From NCBI GenBank assembly GCA_032622095.1, contig CP136067.1:179278556-179342555 (forward strand): a DNA stretch of 64,000 bases, written 5' to 3'. Of the stretch, positions 12,641 to 25,791 are shown one piece after another. Each line of letters starts with the position of its first letter. The stretch's first letter is position 1. The DNA comes from Siphonodentalium dalli (Eukaryota > Mollusca > Scaphopoda > Gadilida > Siphonodentaliidae). A program made the position numbers and the translations under genes. The notes below the pieces were generated by a model. That model did not search any database and was not told the DNA's origin. It worked only from the letters and a program-made list of their open reading frames with translations.

Positions 12641-13450
12641 GCAAGGCAGAGTCCGGTGTGACTAATTACTGCCCGGACACGCCCGGGCAAGCCCGGGCGG
12701 GCCCGGGCAGCCCCATGGGCCCGCGGACAGTGTAATGTGATGGCTTATGGTAGTAGGATACAAAATAAGCATAGATTATGAAACATTACTTGCTGTGTCA
12801 CCCACCGGGGGGATATTAACCTTTAAATGCCGATATTCACTAAAAGACACACGGACACCCGGGGACCCGATCAGATTATATATTGATGACTGATGGTAGC
12901 GAGGCACTTACTTAGTTTAAACATATTTTATTGTATCATTTATGTACAAATGGGATTGGGGCACAAGTTATACAACTTAGATAGCCCCTCTCCCCATATA
13001 ATTACACACGTTATTATAACAACAAGATGGTATATACATATGTTTAAATTGTTTTTTTGTGTGTGTGTGTTACCAGATCCGGGTTCAAATATGTGAGTTC
13101 ATTTAGTTTGATTACTGGTTGTTGACATAGAGAAGATGTGTTTGTCAGTTTTAATGTTATCTTTTAATGTTTTAATATTATCTTTTGGCTCTGCATGGGG
13201 TACTTACTAAAGGTATACTATGAAGGTTGACTCGCCATCTCGTTCACGACCGGCTTCATTAACCCTTTAAATGACGATATGCACCAGAAGAACACAGGAG
13301 AGCCCGGGCAAGCCCATGGGCACATGGACAACATAATATGATGCCTTATGGTATTGGGATACATACTAAGTATAGGTTGCGAACGTTTATTTGCTATGTC
13401 ACCCACCGCCGGTTTTATTAACCCTTTAAATTCCGATATCGGATAAATAG
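12640..13450. repeat. GC-rich dispersed repeat, two degenerate copies
   Basis: 12640-12850 and 13258-13440 share cccgggcaagccc, gcccatgggc, atgatggcttatggta/atgccttatggtat, tgtcacccaccg and ttaaccctttaaat. The first copy has a cluster of CCCGGGC units (12672-12722). A short minus-strand ORF here follows the repeat and is not a gene. Confidence 0.55.
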
Positions 13451-14090
13451 TGGAATAGACAAGTAACAACATTGTTCACTTTATGACTAAAGTATGAAAT
13501 TTTGCACATATGTACACATTCACAAACTAATTGATATTAGGTCCGGCACCACGCTGAAATTTCACTTTAACCCCTCTTTTAAGGGATTTCCTAAATTTAA
13601 AGAGCGTTTCATAATTATATAATTTACTAAATGTCGCAATTACTCTTACCATGGAATATGCAATTAAAAAATTAGGCATATACAGTAAGTATGACTCTGT
13701 GAGATATATTGATACATTTTTAGGCCAAAATTGGAACCCCCCGTCCAAGATGGCCCTCAAAATGGCAGCCGTAAGTGGAAAATTTGACAATTTTTCACTA
13801 ATATATTCTATATCAGTTTCAGCTGTTTGGAACTGGTTGATAATTTGACTTTGTTATATGATCATAAGTTTCTTTCCCCAATTCCTATGTTAAAACGCAA
13901 CGACAAATTTGAGATATCTAACGATGTTCACCTCATTAATGAAACAACAGGTTAATAACAGTTCTGAGTGACGTCAGATACTTCAGGGGTTAACATAACT
14001 TATTATCAGACCTGAAAATAGATCAGGTTTTCCCAGCGACATTCAACGTCACAACGTCTTGTCCAATAAAAGCGCGTTTCATATAATAAA

Positions 14091-14244
14091 ACAATTATCG
14101 CATTTTTCTTGGTTGACACGAGGAATTGACAGCCATTGGAAGTCAATATTCACCTCGGCCTACGGCCTTGGTGAATATTGACTTCCGGGTTGACAGTATT
14201 ACTGTTCCTCGTGTCAACCTCGAGACAATGCGATAATTGGATAT
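14091..14244. repeat. Perfect-looking short palindrome
   Basis: ttatcgcatt, ggttgacacgagga and ggaagtcaatattcacc are each followed by their complements around a centre at ggcctacggcc. A strong foldback of about 150 bp; MITE-like, ends not defined. Confidence 0.7.
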
Positions 14245-15274
14245 TATTTTGTGATGTTCATGTTAACTGATCATTGTAGCAATGAAATATGTCATTCATG
14301 TGGTTCCATCCCCTTGAAATCCTTAAAAAATCGATTTTTACAGAATTCAGTATAAAATTTCACCAAAAATTATAAATTTTATCCTAGTCACATTTCAGCA
14401 AGAAATGAGCAGAACTGCACAATGTAAGTGATGCATACCATTACTTGTGACAATATTAACCCAATAGAATCAAAATTGTCACTTTGGCTAAAAATGGCTG
14501 TCAAAATGGCGGCCAAAATATGGAAAATGGTAAATATGGTCCCATTGTGCCATACAATCGTTGTAAAAAAGGTTATGGTTGATGTATAAAATTGGATATT
14601 ATGTCGTAAGTACATTGAATACTAACATTTATGATGCATCTTTGTTAAAGGGGTACTGTACACTAAGATAGGCGATTTTTTTATTTACTCCCATTGAAAT
14701 AACTTTCAAGTTAGATTGTGTTCGTGTTATATGAGTTTCGTATAAACCTAATTTAGCGAAGAAAATATTGATCTTGGAAACAAAAATATTACGATTTCAA
14801 ACTACGCGCCATGTTTTTGACCTTCACCGGAGAAGACGCAGGACGTAGGAAGAACCGGAAGTTCATTGCTCACAGCTTCGATTGATGCATTCAATCTCTT
14901 CCATCGAACAATCTCACTCCCTATACAATACTTGACGCTTTATGACTCTTGTTTCTTTCTCTTTTTTTCCCGAATCGGTTATAACGGGCATTCTTTTGCA
15001 GGTAACTTGTTTTGTTTGCAACTCAATAATGTTCGCGAATGGCCGTCGATAAAAGACACGCAACATATGCCATTTCAATAACGGTAACTCGTAATGGCAT
15101 AATTCTCCATTTTATGACTCCAGCCATAAATGAATTTATATTAAATAATTCAATTTTACTTTTACGATAGCCTGTTAACCGGAACGTTTTCAGTAGACAT
15201 CGTCGACTCAAATTAGTTATTTTATAATATAATATTCATATTAGATCGCTATTGTCACTGGGAATTTATTATAC

Positions 15275-15905
15275 CCCCCGCAACGAAGTTAGGGGGGGGG
15301 GGTATACTGGAGTCAGCTTGTCCGTCCGTCCGTCGTCCGTCATCCGTCCGTGAACACAAATTTGTCCGGAGTTTTCTCAGTCGTTTTTTGATCAATTTCC
15401 GTGAAACTTGGTACAGACATCAACCACCATGGGAACCTGTGCACCTGCGATTATGACGTCTGTCGGACGTTTTTTGGTGGAGTTATCCCCCCTTTTTCGA
15501 CTTGGAAAATTTTCGCAACAGGTATACTTTTGTCCGAGCTTTTATTCCTACATTTTTAGGTCAATTTTTTTTAAACGTGGCACAGATATTTAGTACCATG
15601 GGAACTTGTGCACCTGCGATTATGACGTCTGTCCGACATTTTTTTGTGGAGTTATCCCCCTTCTTCGACTTAGAAATATTTTTGCAACATGCATAATTTT
15701 GTCCGAGCTTTTATTCCTACATTTTTCAGTCAATGTTTTATAATCTTGGCACTGATATTTAGTACCATGGGAACCTGTGCACCTGCGATTATGACGTCTG
15801 TCCGACATTTTTTGTGTGGAGTTATTCCCCTTTTTCGACTTAGAATTTTTTTCGCAACATGCATAATTTTGTCCAAGTTTTTATTCCTACATTTTTCTGT
15901 CAATA
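15275..15905 (+). repeat. Tandem repeat of about 169 bp with tccgtccg leader
   Basis: ataccccccgcaacgaag and a run of tccgtccg units lead into three to four copies of a unit containing ccatgggaacctgtgcacc, tgcgattatgacgtctgtc and gttatcccccttttcgac (unit starts near 15427, 15598, 15765). An inverted relative lies at 35180-35440. Three overlapping ORFs are products of the repeat. Confidence 0.75.
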
Positions 15906-16078
15906 GGTTTAAGATTAGGGTTATGGTTGTACACCTGCAATGGGAACTGATATTTTATTATTTTAACTAAATGTTTACTGACATGTGAAACATCTTAGTA
16001 TTTTAAAAACATTTAAATATTCGCAAAACCAATATATTTTATATTCTATAATTGCAATCATGGGTATATAATACTAGC

Positions 16079-17215
16079 AGGTGACCCGACTTCGTCTGGG
16101 CTTTGACCTTGAATTGACCATTTTGAAGGTCAAGGTCAGGTCGGAGTCACTATTTGACCCGTCCAAAACACTCCCCGGACAAAGTAACTCAATGTATCAA
16201 ATTTCGTCGAAATCCGTCAGTTTTACCCGATTTGACCTTGAGTTGACAATTTTGAAGGTCAAGGTAAGGTCGGGGTAACGATTTGACCCGTCCAAAACAC
16301 TCTCCGGACAAAATTACCCGTAGGTATCAAATTTCGTCGAAATCCGTCCAGCAGTTTTCCCGGCTATAGCTAACAGACAAACAAACATACAGAAGTCCCA
16401 AAATATATATTTGTGGGTACCCGTTTCAAGGTGAAGGTCACCTCGGGCGGAAAAACTGACCCGATGAAAATCTCCCCCATTCCTAGGAACCCCTAAGTAC
16501 GAACAGACATAAGAATCACACAACACGCTCATGTCTGGACACAGACACAACACGCTCATGTCTGGACAGATACGCTCTTTATCAACGACACTGCGGATAC
16601 GAACGCTCTTTAACTATCACGCGATTAACCCATGAATTTCCATTGCGGTGGCGGGGGGGGGGGGGGGTGGAGAAGGAGTGGTCTGACGTTCTCAGAAGCG
16701 GTGCGATGACACTTCATCTGCGATTTTACCCTTAGATAGGAAGTTTGGGCTCAATCCGTCCGGCCATATATAGCTAACACACAGACAGAAGTCCCAAAAT
16801 ATATATTAGACTAGCCGATGAGCCCGACGTTGTCCGGGCTATTCAAAAACCAAATTTCAAGTCGATAGCTCCACTCGTTTCCGAGATCTGGTCTGAGCAT
16901 GCGCGAAGCTGGCGTCGCACGGGCTCGGCGACCCGATAAAATTCGTATCCGGGGCAAGATACATTCACATACCAAATTTCAAGTCGATAGCTCCACCCGT
17001 TTCCGAGATCTCGTCTGCGCATGCGCGAAGCGGGCGCCGCACGGGCTCGCCAATACGACAACGTCGACCGCCTGGTCAAACCACACACACGTACCAAGTT
17101 TCGTCCCGATCGGTCGAGAATCGTAGATTTGTATAAATGACAAACAGACAGACAAACAAACAGACAGACAGACAGAGGTCTTCAAAATATATATGAGACT
17201 AGCAGGTTAGCCCGC
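16079..17215. repeat. Dispersed repeat gactagc-aggtgacccg, two related units
   Basis: Two units start with a gactagc phrase (before 16085 and at 16809) and end in acagacagacagaag / aaaatatata (16370-16410, 17140-17200). Each carries text of the type caaatttcgtcgaaatccgtc or caaatttcaagtcgatagctcc. A third unit start is at 17202. An almost identical AT-rich phrase (accaatatattttatattc) lies on either side of the block, at 16028 and 18101. No ORF is credible. Confidence 0.6.
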
Positions 17216-17439
17216 CACCGGCGGCGTTTGTCCGAAACATGACATTTTTTAAATTATTTTGTTGGTCAGAAACATGACATTTTTTTTAATTATTTGGTTT
17301 TTATTTATTTTTTATTTTTTTATTTTTTAATATTAATTTAATGTTTTTTAAATTTAATATATATTTTTTCTGATTTTGTTTTGTTTCTGGCGGAAAAATT
17401 TACCCGATGAAATCCCCCTTCCTAGGAACGACAGACAAC

Positions 17440-17790
17440 GCATTCTTTGTTTTTAACCTGCCCGTACCCGTCCTAATGTCGTGAAATCTCTCTGCATAAT
17501 ATTTCGAGCGATAACATTGCATTGAATTGAAAACAAACACTTCCCGTCGTGAAATCTCTCTACGATAACATTGCATTGAATTGAAAACAAACGCTTCCCG
17601 TCGGGAAATCTCTCTGCATAATATTTCGAGTCTGCCGTACCCGTCCTAATGTCGTGAATTCTCTCTGCATAATATTTCGAGCGATACCATTGCATTGAAT
17701 TGAAAAAACGACGCTCTTTATATAGACACTGCGGAAAACGAACGCTCTTTATATATCAACGCTATTAACTCCGAAGTGCCGATTGCGGTG
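17440..17790. repeat. Tandem repeat with cccgtcgtgaaatctctc units
   Basis: The phrases gtgaaatctctctgcataat, atttcgagcgata and cattgcattgaattgaaaac recur three to four times at irregular spacing, followed by two copies of acgctctttatata. No gene. Confidence 0.7.
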
Positions 17791-18149
17791 ATTTTGATGA
17801 TTGTGAAGGGAGAAACTGTGCTCTGAGGTTCTCCAAAACGCGACCACGGCGGTGTCCGTGGGATTTTACACTTATATACGATTTTTGGTTTGGGATAAGC
17901 TATATGCTAATTACAAATAAAAGAAATGAAAAAGATAATTTGTAAGTCTTATGTTTCAACTTTTATATATATAGACATTTTTCGTTCTGCAGCCCACTGG
18001 GGTTGTGGTCGGAAACGGCCGAGTCGGCCGCCGGTTCGTTAATTAGGTGCTGGTTGTTATTGTTATTTTAACGGAATTCTGAGTTGGTCATTCTCGAAAC
18101 CAATATATTTTATATTCAAAAATTACAATCATTGGTATATAATATATGA

Positions 18150-19430
18150 TCTTGAGTGCGTTACCATTTCTGACATTGGTTTTCTTGTTTTGGGCTGTCT
18201 TACAATCGGGCCATTTCCTCCATTCGTGTGTGTGGGGGGGGGGGGGTTTGACCTTTGTGTCTGTGCTATAAATGGGAGTAGCTCATCTCATCGTGTGGGT
18301 TTGCATGCAAGACGTGTAACACGTGACCGTTGAAACTCTGACGATCGACACGATCGTATAATTATAGAATGTAGCGAACACGATTTCATCATATTCCAAA
18401 GAATATTTCCTATATATGTATGGGTATTGTGCCTTCCTTCATCACGAAGCCTCTTATGCTACATCCTCGATAAAGCACGAATATCTATATATGGGAACTC
18501 TGGGCACAGAAATAGATTGAGAAATCACACGACCCAAAGATCAATACCGTTATCTGCGCAAATGGAATTAGTGTCATATTCAATTATATTCTGTGTATAT
18601 TTCTTTGCAGCTCAGAATCATGGCCTTAATTGCAAATGCACGATGTCTCCTGATTAGAAGTGATTTAATTTAGAAGTCCTTTTGTGCTGCTGGTAACTGG
18701 TTGGTCGATACACACCCAAGAGCACACGGTTTCTCGGAAAAATCCCAGGAAAGACAAAGGGACGTGGCGACGACAGGGGCCGGGAATTGTCTCAACCCCC
18801 AACTTTAGTTAAATTGTTCAACAGATGGATATTTTACAGACATAAATGGGTTGAACTTGTTCTCATTGTTTAATTTTCCAAACAGTAATTAGTTGAAAAT
18901 TTGTTGTTTTTTTTAGACAAACAAATAACTTAAATAATTTATTGGATATATGCACATGACAACTGAAGGGCGTGTAAAACAATAATTAAACAATGAAGAA
19001 TATGCAAAAATATAGATAAATTTGCTGTCAACAAGTTCCAAACAGAATGTTAGTTTGTGGTGGAAAGTTGTAAGCGTCCATTTTGCAAGCACGGATTCCT
19101 TGAAGAACCACCAGCCCAATTAATACGCATGTTGATATGCAGGTCATTCACTCACGCAGGAAGCAATCAATTTTAAATAGGACACAGTGTTAGCTGGTCA
19201 CCCGCAGTGGGGATTTGGCTATGTATATTTGACCTAAAACTCATCTCAGCCGAAAGGTTTATATTAGTTTTTGCACAATGGATGCTTACAAATACACAAA
19301 CTTACACTGTGTTAACTGTCTTGAAGCATTATTGCTCTCTATTAAATACTAATTAGAGCATTGCACTGGTTCATATCATGTTTTATGGCAGTTAATCATT
19401 CCCAATAAGTTTTTATGTGTACCCATACCA
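18150..19430. other. No gene seen
   Basis: Contains a 15-G run after gtgtgtgt (18224-18246) and the phrase gatcttgagtgcgttaccat (18149), which recurs at 19695 with one change, marking a dispersed repeat edge. Confidence 0.5.
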
Positions 19431-19433
19431 TAG

Positions 19434-19680
19434 TATGGTACACATAGTGTCGACATCCGGTTGACCACTCGTCGTTCGTCCGTCCGTCCGTCCGTAAAAT
19501 GAACGTACTTGGTCTGTCTGTCCGTAGACACTTTATGCTTAGCGATAACTCAAACATTTTCTATCTGATCGGAACCAAATTTTGTATATCAGGTTCTCAG
19601 CCCAAAATACAGATCGAGTTCGAATATGGGTTTGATCTGATTTTTTTAGCGGAGTTAAAAATTATCTCTTAATTGTTTTT
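19434..19680. repeat. Dispersed repeat with tccgtccg run
   Basis: Contains a run of gtccgtccgtccgtcc, then cagcccaaaatacagatcgag and agcggagttaa. The same text, degenerate and inverted or shifted, is at 34110-34340 (agcccaaaatacaaatcaag). Confidence 0.55.
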
Positions 19681-19848
19681 TAGATTGATTATATGATCTT
19701 GAGCGCGTTACCATTTCTGACATTGGTTTATTGTATCATTCTTGTTAATAACATACAGGAATAACTATTAGCGCTGGCATGCTGATCGAAACCTACTTAA
19801 ATTTGTTGCTTCCTTTGGGGAACATGGTATCTATTGACTATTGACATG

Positions 19849-20355
19849 GTAACCCTTTCATGACTGGAGCTGCGCTGGTGCAGCATTACATATCATGTGC
19901 CAGTGCATTCTCTTATGCGAGTCTCCCTATTTGACCCAAAAACTCTAATAATTTGTATATCTCTTTACCCAACAAAACGGCCAAAACCGGCCAAATAAAG
20001 CTTCAACAGCCTAAAATATCTTCGGTCTGTCTCAATAGAACCATACAAATATGGATATCATTGGAACCGGCTCTTTGACCACATTGTGATAGTTACAGTT
20101 AGCCCTGTGCCAATGCATTCTCTTATATATGCGAGTCGACCATAGGTCGCCTCGCATATATAAGAGAATGCATTGGCCTAAAACAAATCTTTTTTTAACA
20201 CTTTTTACCATTTTTTCTTACATTCTTTAACATTTTTATAATTTTTAATGTGTTAAGCCAATGCATTCTCTTATATATGCGAGGCGACCTATGGTCGACT
20301 CGCATATATAAGAGAATGCATTGGCACAGGGCCCTTCTGTTGGGTAAAGGGTTAA
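19849..20355. mobile_element. Fused TTAA-type MITEs with two hairpins
   Basis: 19849 begins aaccctttcatgactggagc (the CATGACTGGAGC end type) but runs at about 19960 into the ACCCAACA end type, ending tgttgggtaaagggttaa at 20355. Two copies of the hairpin tgcattctcttatatatgcg and its complement lie at 20114-20175 and 20260-20325. Left end is degenerate. Confidence 0.7.
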
Positions 20356-20739
20356 AGGAGATATAGCACAGTAGCATGTCTCAAAAATTAAATTTGCTTC
20401 TAATAATTTGTTTTATTATGTACACTTGTCTATAATAGTATATAACAGTATACTCTATATTTCAACATCAAAACTCTAAATTATGATGCCGATCACAGTA
20501 ATTTAATAACGCCATAGGGATGGGTTAAAAACATCTGCCGATCGTGATTGGCCTCTCGTTATACTTGCTGTCATGAGAACGCTGTTCCCAAAAGTTCCCT
20601 TCTAAAATATGTTTAAAGTCACCTATTTTACATTTTGATTGTAATATATATAATATTCTTGGTGTGGTCTTCAGATAGCATAGATTCATCCAGTGGGGTG
20701 TACTTGCTTAACAATTAAGTTGATTTATGTGTATGTTCA

Positions 20740-20860
20740 TCTAAGCTCAGGCGTGGACACCCCTTAAGGGGGAGGTCAAGTGACCAATTTTGAATGGGGA
20801 TTTCCATGCAAATCTGCGGAGCAAAAGTTTCCGAGTTGCACACACTTATGAGTGTGACTT
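20740..20860 (+). repeat. SINE-like body fragment
   Basis: gaggtcaagtgaccaatttt, tttccatgcaaatctgcgga and gcaaaagttt match the sequence that follows the tRNA-like segments in the arms of the 21049-23838 inverted repeat. The tRNA-like head is missing here. Confidence 0.55.
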
Positions 20861-21659
20861 GATGTGGCATTTGAAACAACAGGTATTTATCTGACGGGTC
20901 CGTGCGCAACTAGTTTCATTATAATGTTGGTGCATACAAATATAGGTCATGTGATGTAATTCCAGAAAAAGTTTTATAATTTACCAAGCTCACATGCCAG
21001 TTAAAGATACGGGCGGCGTTGGTGGTGGGTATGCTGTTAAAATATTCACCTCCGTCAAAAACCGCCATAAACAGAAATAATAGTAAAATATAGACTTACT
21101 TTGTTCTTATACCAATCAGAAATATGGCATAAACAGTATGTTATTATACCCCCCTTGTTATAAACAAAAGCAAAAAACGTTACGTTTCCTGGCTTTTGTT
21201 TATATCCGGATATGGTAAACATAAAGAGCGTTATTTGTTACTGTTTTCCTGAAATAATAAAGAGCGTTTATATCATGTTTGTGTGATTAACCAATAGAAG
21301 TGCGCTGTGTTATGTAAACAGAAGCACAACTTCTGTAATGATGTACCATCGTACGTCTTGACGACAATATACTATTTTAGCGCTGATTATGTTTGGCATA
21401 TGAGCGGAACTGCATGTGTATATTTTGGTGTTCCTACTGTTGATGGCGATTTGAACAAATATGAATATTTATGCAACGAACACCGCCAGTGCCTTTAAAT
21501 GTTATGTTCAGTGATATTCCTGCTTTGGTTTCCGATAATTTCTTCATACATAACTTTTGCTCCGGAGATTTGCATGGAAAACCATTAAAAATTGTTCACT
21601 TGACCTCCCCAGTTAAACAGATGAGTTTCCTGCCCTTTGCGTGGATCACAAATCCGGGC

Positions 21660-21750
21660 TCGTCGGGAATAGAACCAGGTTCGATACAGCTGGATAGACT
21701 ACGTTGTCCTAATGCGCTATGCACCTTACCAACTGAGCCTCGGGGATCTC
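21660..21750 (-). repeat. tRNA-like (SINE head) segment, left arm copy
   Basis: Reverse complement reads ggctcagttggtaaggtgca...cctggttctattcccgacg, with A-box and B-box matches as in the right-arm copy and only a few differences from it. Confidence 0.55.
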
Positions 21751-23115
21751 TGCAGGGATGGTGTGCACACACATACCACAGTTGTGGTGTCATAATACAT
21801 TCAATGACTGGATGAAAAAGACCAATATGTGTGCATGGCTGTAATGGCAGCTGATGGTCTGCATTATAGACAATAGGTTGAAAAAGTTCTTGTAGTTTGA
21901 TTTTCAAACAATTTATTAGGGGGGATTTATTGTTTTTGGACCAATATTTTCCTACTTTTGGTAAACAATTTGGACTGAAATGGCCATTAGTTGAAAATTT
22001 CAAAACCTTATGGGAGGTGTGAAGTTGGAAATTTCCAACACTTGAAAGCTTGTGTCCTGGTCCCTCCCCGTGGCCATTCAAAAACTGTTAGTTAATTTAA
22101 GAAAACAACATGTTCCTACATTTGGTGAAAATTGTCATTGGAATTGACATCGGGCCCCACTTAGGTTAGAAAATTTCCAACTCTATAGGAAGGATTGAGA
22201 CTAATCTAGATGCTATAGGATTTTGCGATTTTCTTGTTCAGATTTAAAGATTTTCGCACACCGGGGTTCCCTCCCCCGTGGCAATATTTTAATACATTTG
22301 GTCAAAATTGTGGACTCAGATGGTCATCAGTTGGAAAATAACCCACCTAAGGGTGAGTATGAGGTTTGAGATTTCCAACACAAGGGAAGCTTGATCATGA
22401 GGCCAGTCTAGATGCTAGGATTTTGCGATTTTCTTGTTTAGTTTAAAAAAAATTCTCACATCATGGTCGGCCCGGTATGTTCTATATCCTGGTCCTTTGC
22501 CAGCAGCCGTGCGCATTTATCTGGAGTTAGACCACTAGATGTTAGGATATATATAACTTTCAGGTTCAAATAGTTGAAAGTTCTCATACCGGATATATAG
22601 AACTATGGATCATGAGGGGAAGGGGGGTACGGTTTATCATTAATTTGAGGGTAAAGTATATGAGAGAATTAAGAAACTCCATCCACACAATCTATAAATG
22701 TAACATTGCTCATTTGCATATACATCACAAATATTTACTGAATGTTTCCGCTCTGGATGAACACGATCTCGGATCCATGTAGGCTGCGTGACAACGGGAT
22801 TCTAAACATGACCTATATCGCGCGATCACGAATCACATAACAGTATGACCAATTAGAACTGAATCAGGCGATAAGGTCATAATCGTGAATCACATTTGCA
22901 TGAACAACTATATCGGAATCGAGGACGCTATTTATTGTTAGATTGTATCAGGAGTCCCATGGGGGCCGATTAATGGTGATTCGCATCTATAATGCAGACC
23001 ATCAGCTGCCATTACAGCCATGCACACAATCATATTGGTCTTTTTCATCCAGTCATTGAATGTATTATGACACCACAACTGTGGTATGTGTGTGCACACC
23101 ATCCCTGCAGAGATC

Positions 23116-23215
23116 CCCCGAGGCTCAGTTGGTAAGGTGCATAGCGCATTAGGACAACGTAGTCCATCCAGCTGTATCTAAACTGGTTCTATTCCCGACG
23201 AGCCCGGATTTGTGA
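23116..23215 (+). repeat. tRNA-like (SINE head) segment, right arm copy
   Basis: ggctcagttggtaaggtgca fits an RNA polymerase III A box (GGCTCAGTTGG) and ggttctattcccgac fits a B box, spaced as in tRNA-derived SINEs. The cloverleaf is not intact, so I do not call a tRNA gene. The inverted copy is at about 21660-21750. Confidence 0.55.
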
Positions 23216-23889
23216 TCCACGCAAAGGGCAGGAAACTCATCTGTTTAACTGGGGAGGTCAAGTGAACAATTTTTAATGGTTTTCCATGCAAATCTCCGGA
23301 GCAAAAGTTATGTATGAAGAAATTATCGGAAACCAAAGCAGGAATATCACTGAACATAACATTTAAAGGCACTGGCGGTGTTCGTTGCATAAATATTCAT
23401 ATTTGTTCAAATCGCCATCAACAGTAGGAACACCAAACTATACACATGCAGTTCCGCTCATATGCCAAACATAATCAGCGCTAAAATAGTATATTGTCGT
23501 CAAGACGTACGATGGTGTACGTAAACAAGAGCCTGCTCGTTACAGAAGTTCTGCTTCTGTTTACATAACACAGCGCACTTCTATTGGTTAATCACACAAA
23601 CATGATATAAACGCTCTTTATTATTTCAGGAAAACAGTAACAAATAACGCTCTTTATGTTTACCATATCCGGATCTAAACAAAAGCCAGGAAACGTAACG
23701 TTTTTTGCTTTTGTTTATAACAATGGGGGGGGGGGGGGACCTAATAACATACTGTTTATGCCATATTTCTGATTGGTATAAGAACAAAGTCTGTCTATAT
23801 TTTACTATTATTTCTGTTTATGGCGGTTTTTGACGGAAACATGTGCTAATGGCGCACTTTTTGTCGCTTTCGGCGCGCGCCGAAAGCGC

Positions 23890-24850
23890 CATTAGGAAGT
23901 GGCCCTAATAGTATTCCATTCATATACCATTAATTCAACTTCTGCAAAACAGAAGTACAGGCCTACGTTCATATCACGTACACCTGAACTTCTGAAGTTC
24001 ATCAAATGTGATTCATGATATGACTCCATGGTCCGATTCAGTTCAGTGGTCATACTGTTGCCAGTATAATGCTTGTTATCGCGCGTTAAACGTCAGGTTT
24101 AGAATCCCGCGGTGACGATCAATACACACATAATAGATCTCAGAGAGCGAGTTCATAAAGAGCAGAAACGCTCAGTAAATTAAGTAGTTTGTGTGGGAGT
24201 TTCTCAGCATTTACTCCCAACTATCATGGGGTTGCGACATGATAAAACAAGGTCGTATTGGATCAAGTGTATCGCAATCACACCTGTGGAAGCACCGTTG
24301 AATAATAGCAAGGTTTAGCAACACATATGTGTAACTTATAACGTGGGTCTTCATTGAGTCGCTATTTAGTTTATTTGCCATCTCATTTGTCTAACTACCT
24401 ATTGAAAATCAGAACATCTAATCATAAATTACCAGTAGAAAAAAATAGATGGACAAAAGAAACCACAAAATCCGCAGACAATTTAAGGTGTGTTTTTATG
24501 TGAAAACTGTCCTTGCGACGAATATCACTTTATGATCCTATATATGTCAAAAGTTACAAGACTTACGCGAAATTCACATCCCCAAATATTGCTGGGAGAA
24601 CCCTAACAGAAATAAATTTCATTGTTTCTCAATTGAATATTTGAGCCTTCTTTAAAAAGTAAGCGTATTTATAAAACTATCTTTAAAAAGGATACTACGC
24701 TAATGTATCATGGATTACAATACAATTTTGTGTGTATGTATTGTTATTTTTATGATCTATATGTTATGGGTGCCTTGTGTATAACCTAATGAGCTACCAA
24801 TGCTGTATGAAGGCAGTGGGAGAATGGAATTTGCCTGCAGAGAGATTTTA
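23890..24850. other. No feature seen
   Basis: Spacer between the second large inverted repeat and a MITE; no convincing ORF or repeat. Confidence 0.5.
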
Positions 24851-25254
24851 AAGGTACTCAATCCGATCAGACGGTCCCCATACCATCAAGATAACAAAAA
24901 CAACATTTCTTCAAAATCCCCTTTTGTTATCACAATTGATTTATTGAAACAAAATAATCCTAACCACTGTCAACTATGGTATCAAATTTCCCAAAACTTA
25001 TTATTGTTAACCATATTACCACTTGATTTTAGAGTTATCCACCTTCCGCAATTTTGTCCGAGACCCTCCATTTGACCACGTGTTTCTAGGCCACATATTA
25101 TTACACATCTCTTGAAAAATAACAAACTTCAAAAATCGATATCTGATCACTCTGAGCTTTGATGGGTGGGTTCCTCAACTCGAATCAAATATTTTTTACC
25201 CCGAAGCCAAAAGAAATAATAATTTAGGAGTGTCTGATCGGATTGAGTACCTTT
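24851..25254 (+). mobile_element. AAGGTACTC-ended MITE, copy 1
   Basis: Terminal inverted repeats AAGGTACTCAATCCGAT and complement, flanked by TA on both sides. Interior phrases are shared with the copies at 32426-32860, 33469-33899 and 36960-37243. The TA flank suggests a Tc1/mariner-type origin (inference). Confidence 0.8.
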
Positions 25255-25447
25255 AACCTACAATTGTTTACTCGTTTTGCAACCTTTCCCCAGCACATTT
25301 AGTAGCTTTACCCACCACTCAAACTGAAATCTCAAGTTCGGGACGTTCCATTTTGCACCCCATTGTGTTGGAACTGGTACCTCAGGCTTTCTGACTTAAA
25401 TTTGTCTGAAAGTTGGTACTAGATGGTCGTCTTTTGGTCTAAAAACA

Positions 25448-25753
25448 ACGAATTACACACTATAATATAATGAATTACACACTATAATATAATGAATTAC
25501 ACACTATAATATAATGAATTACACACTATAATATAATGAATTACACACTATAATATAATGAATTACACACTATAATATAATGAATTACCCACTATAATAT
25601 AATGAATTACCCACTATAATATAATGAATTACACACTATAATATAATGAATTACACACTATAATATAATGAATTACACACTATAATATAATGAATTACAC
25701 ACTATAATATAATGAATTACACACTATAATATAATGAATTACACACTATAATA
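25448..25753. repeat. 22-bp satellite, about 14 copies
   Basis: Unit aatgaattacacactataat plus at, repeated head to tail almost without change (two units have ccc for cac). It ends 38 bp before the MITE at 25792. Confidence 0.95.
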
Positions 25754-25791
25754 TTTGCTTGAAAATACATGCAACAGCATCAAAGCCATAT

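Larger units (their letters stand above)
21049..23838. mobile_element. Second large inverted repeat (arms about 0.8 kb)
   Basis: Left arm 21049-21872 and right arm 22987-23838 are closely similar in reverse complement over almost their full length, apart from small insertions (for example extra sequence near 23520-23545 and a G run in the right arm). The spacer of about 1.1 kb holds the ttggaaatttccaac-type repeat. Both arms carry a tRNA-like segment and the ACGCTCTTTA motif. Three ORFs in the arms mirror each other and follow the repeat. Just outside the right arm lies a strong short hairpin, gctttcggcgcgcgccgaaagc (23868-23889). Confidence 0.8.

Noticed and set aside
12660-12725. CpG island or promoter
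   Set aside because: The GC-rich stretch is under 70 bp and consists of CCCGGGC units of a dispersed repeat that recurs at 13300.
23116-23215. Functional tRNA gene
   Set aside because: A and B boxes fit, but anticodon and acceptor stems do not pair and the copy is embedded in a repeat; SINE-like instead.
23282-23310. ATGCAAAT octamer (POU site) in the SINE-like body
   Set aside because: A single octamer in a repeat body is expected by chance in AT-rich DNA; no further support for regulation.
21471-23390. ORFs in the second inverted repeat as a duplicated gene
   Set aside because: Frames cross the tRNA-like SINE and non-coding repeat text and close at different points in the two arms.
25448-25753. 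CRISPR-like array
   Set aside because: Units are contiguous 22-mers with no spacers, and the sequence is eukaryotic. It is a satellite.
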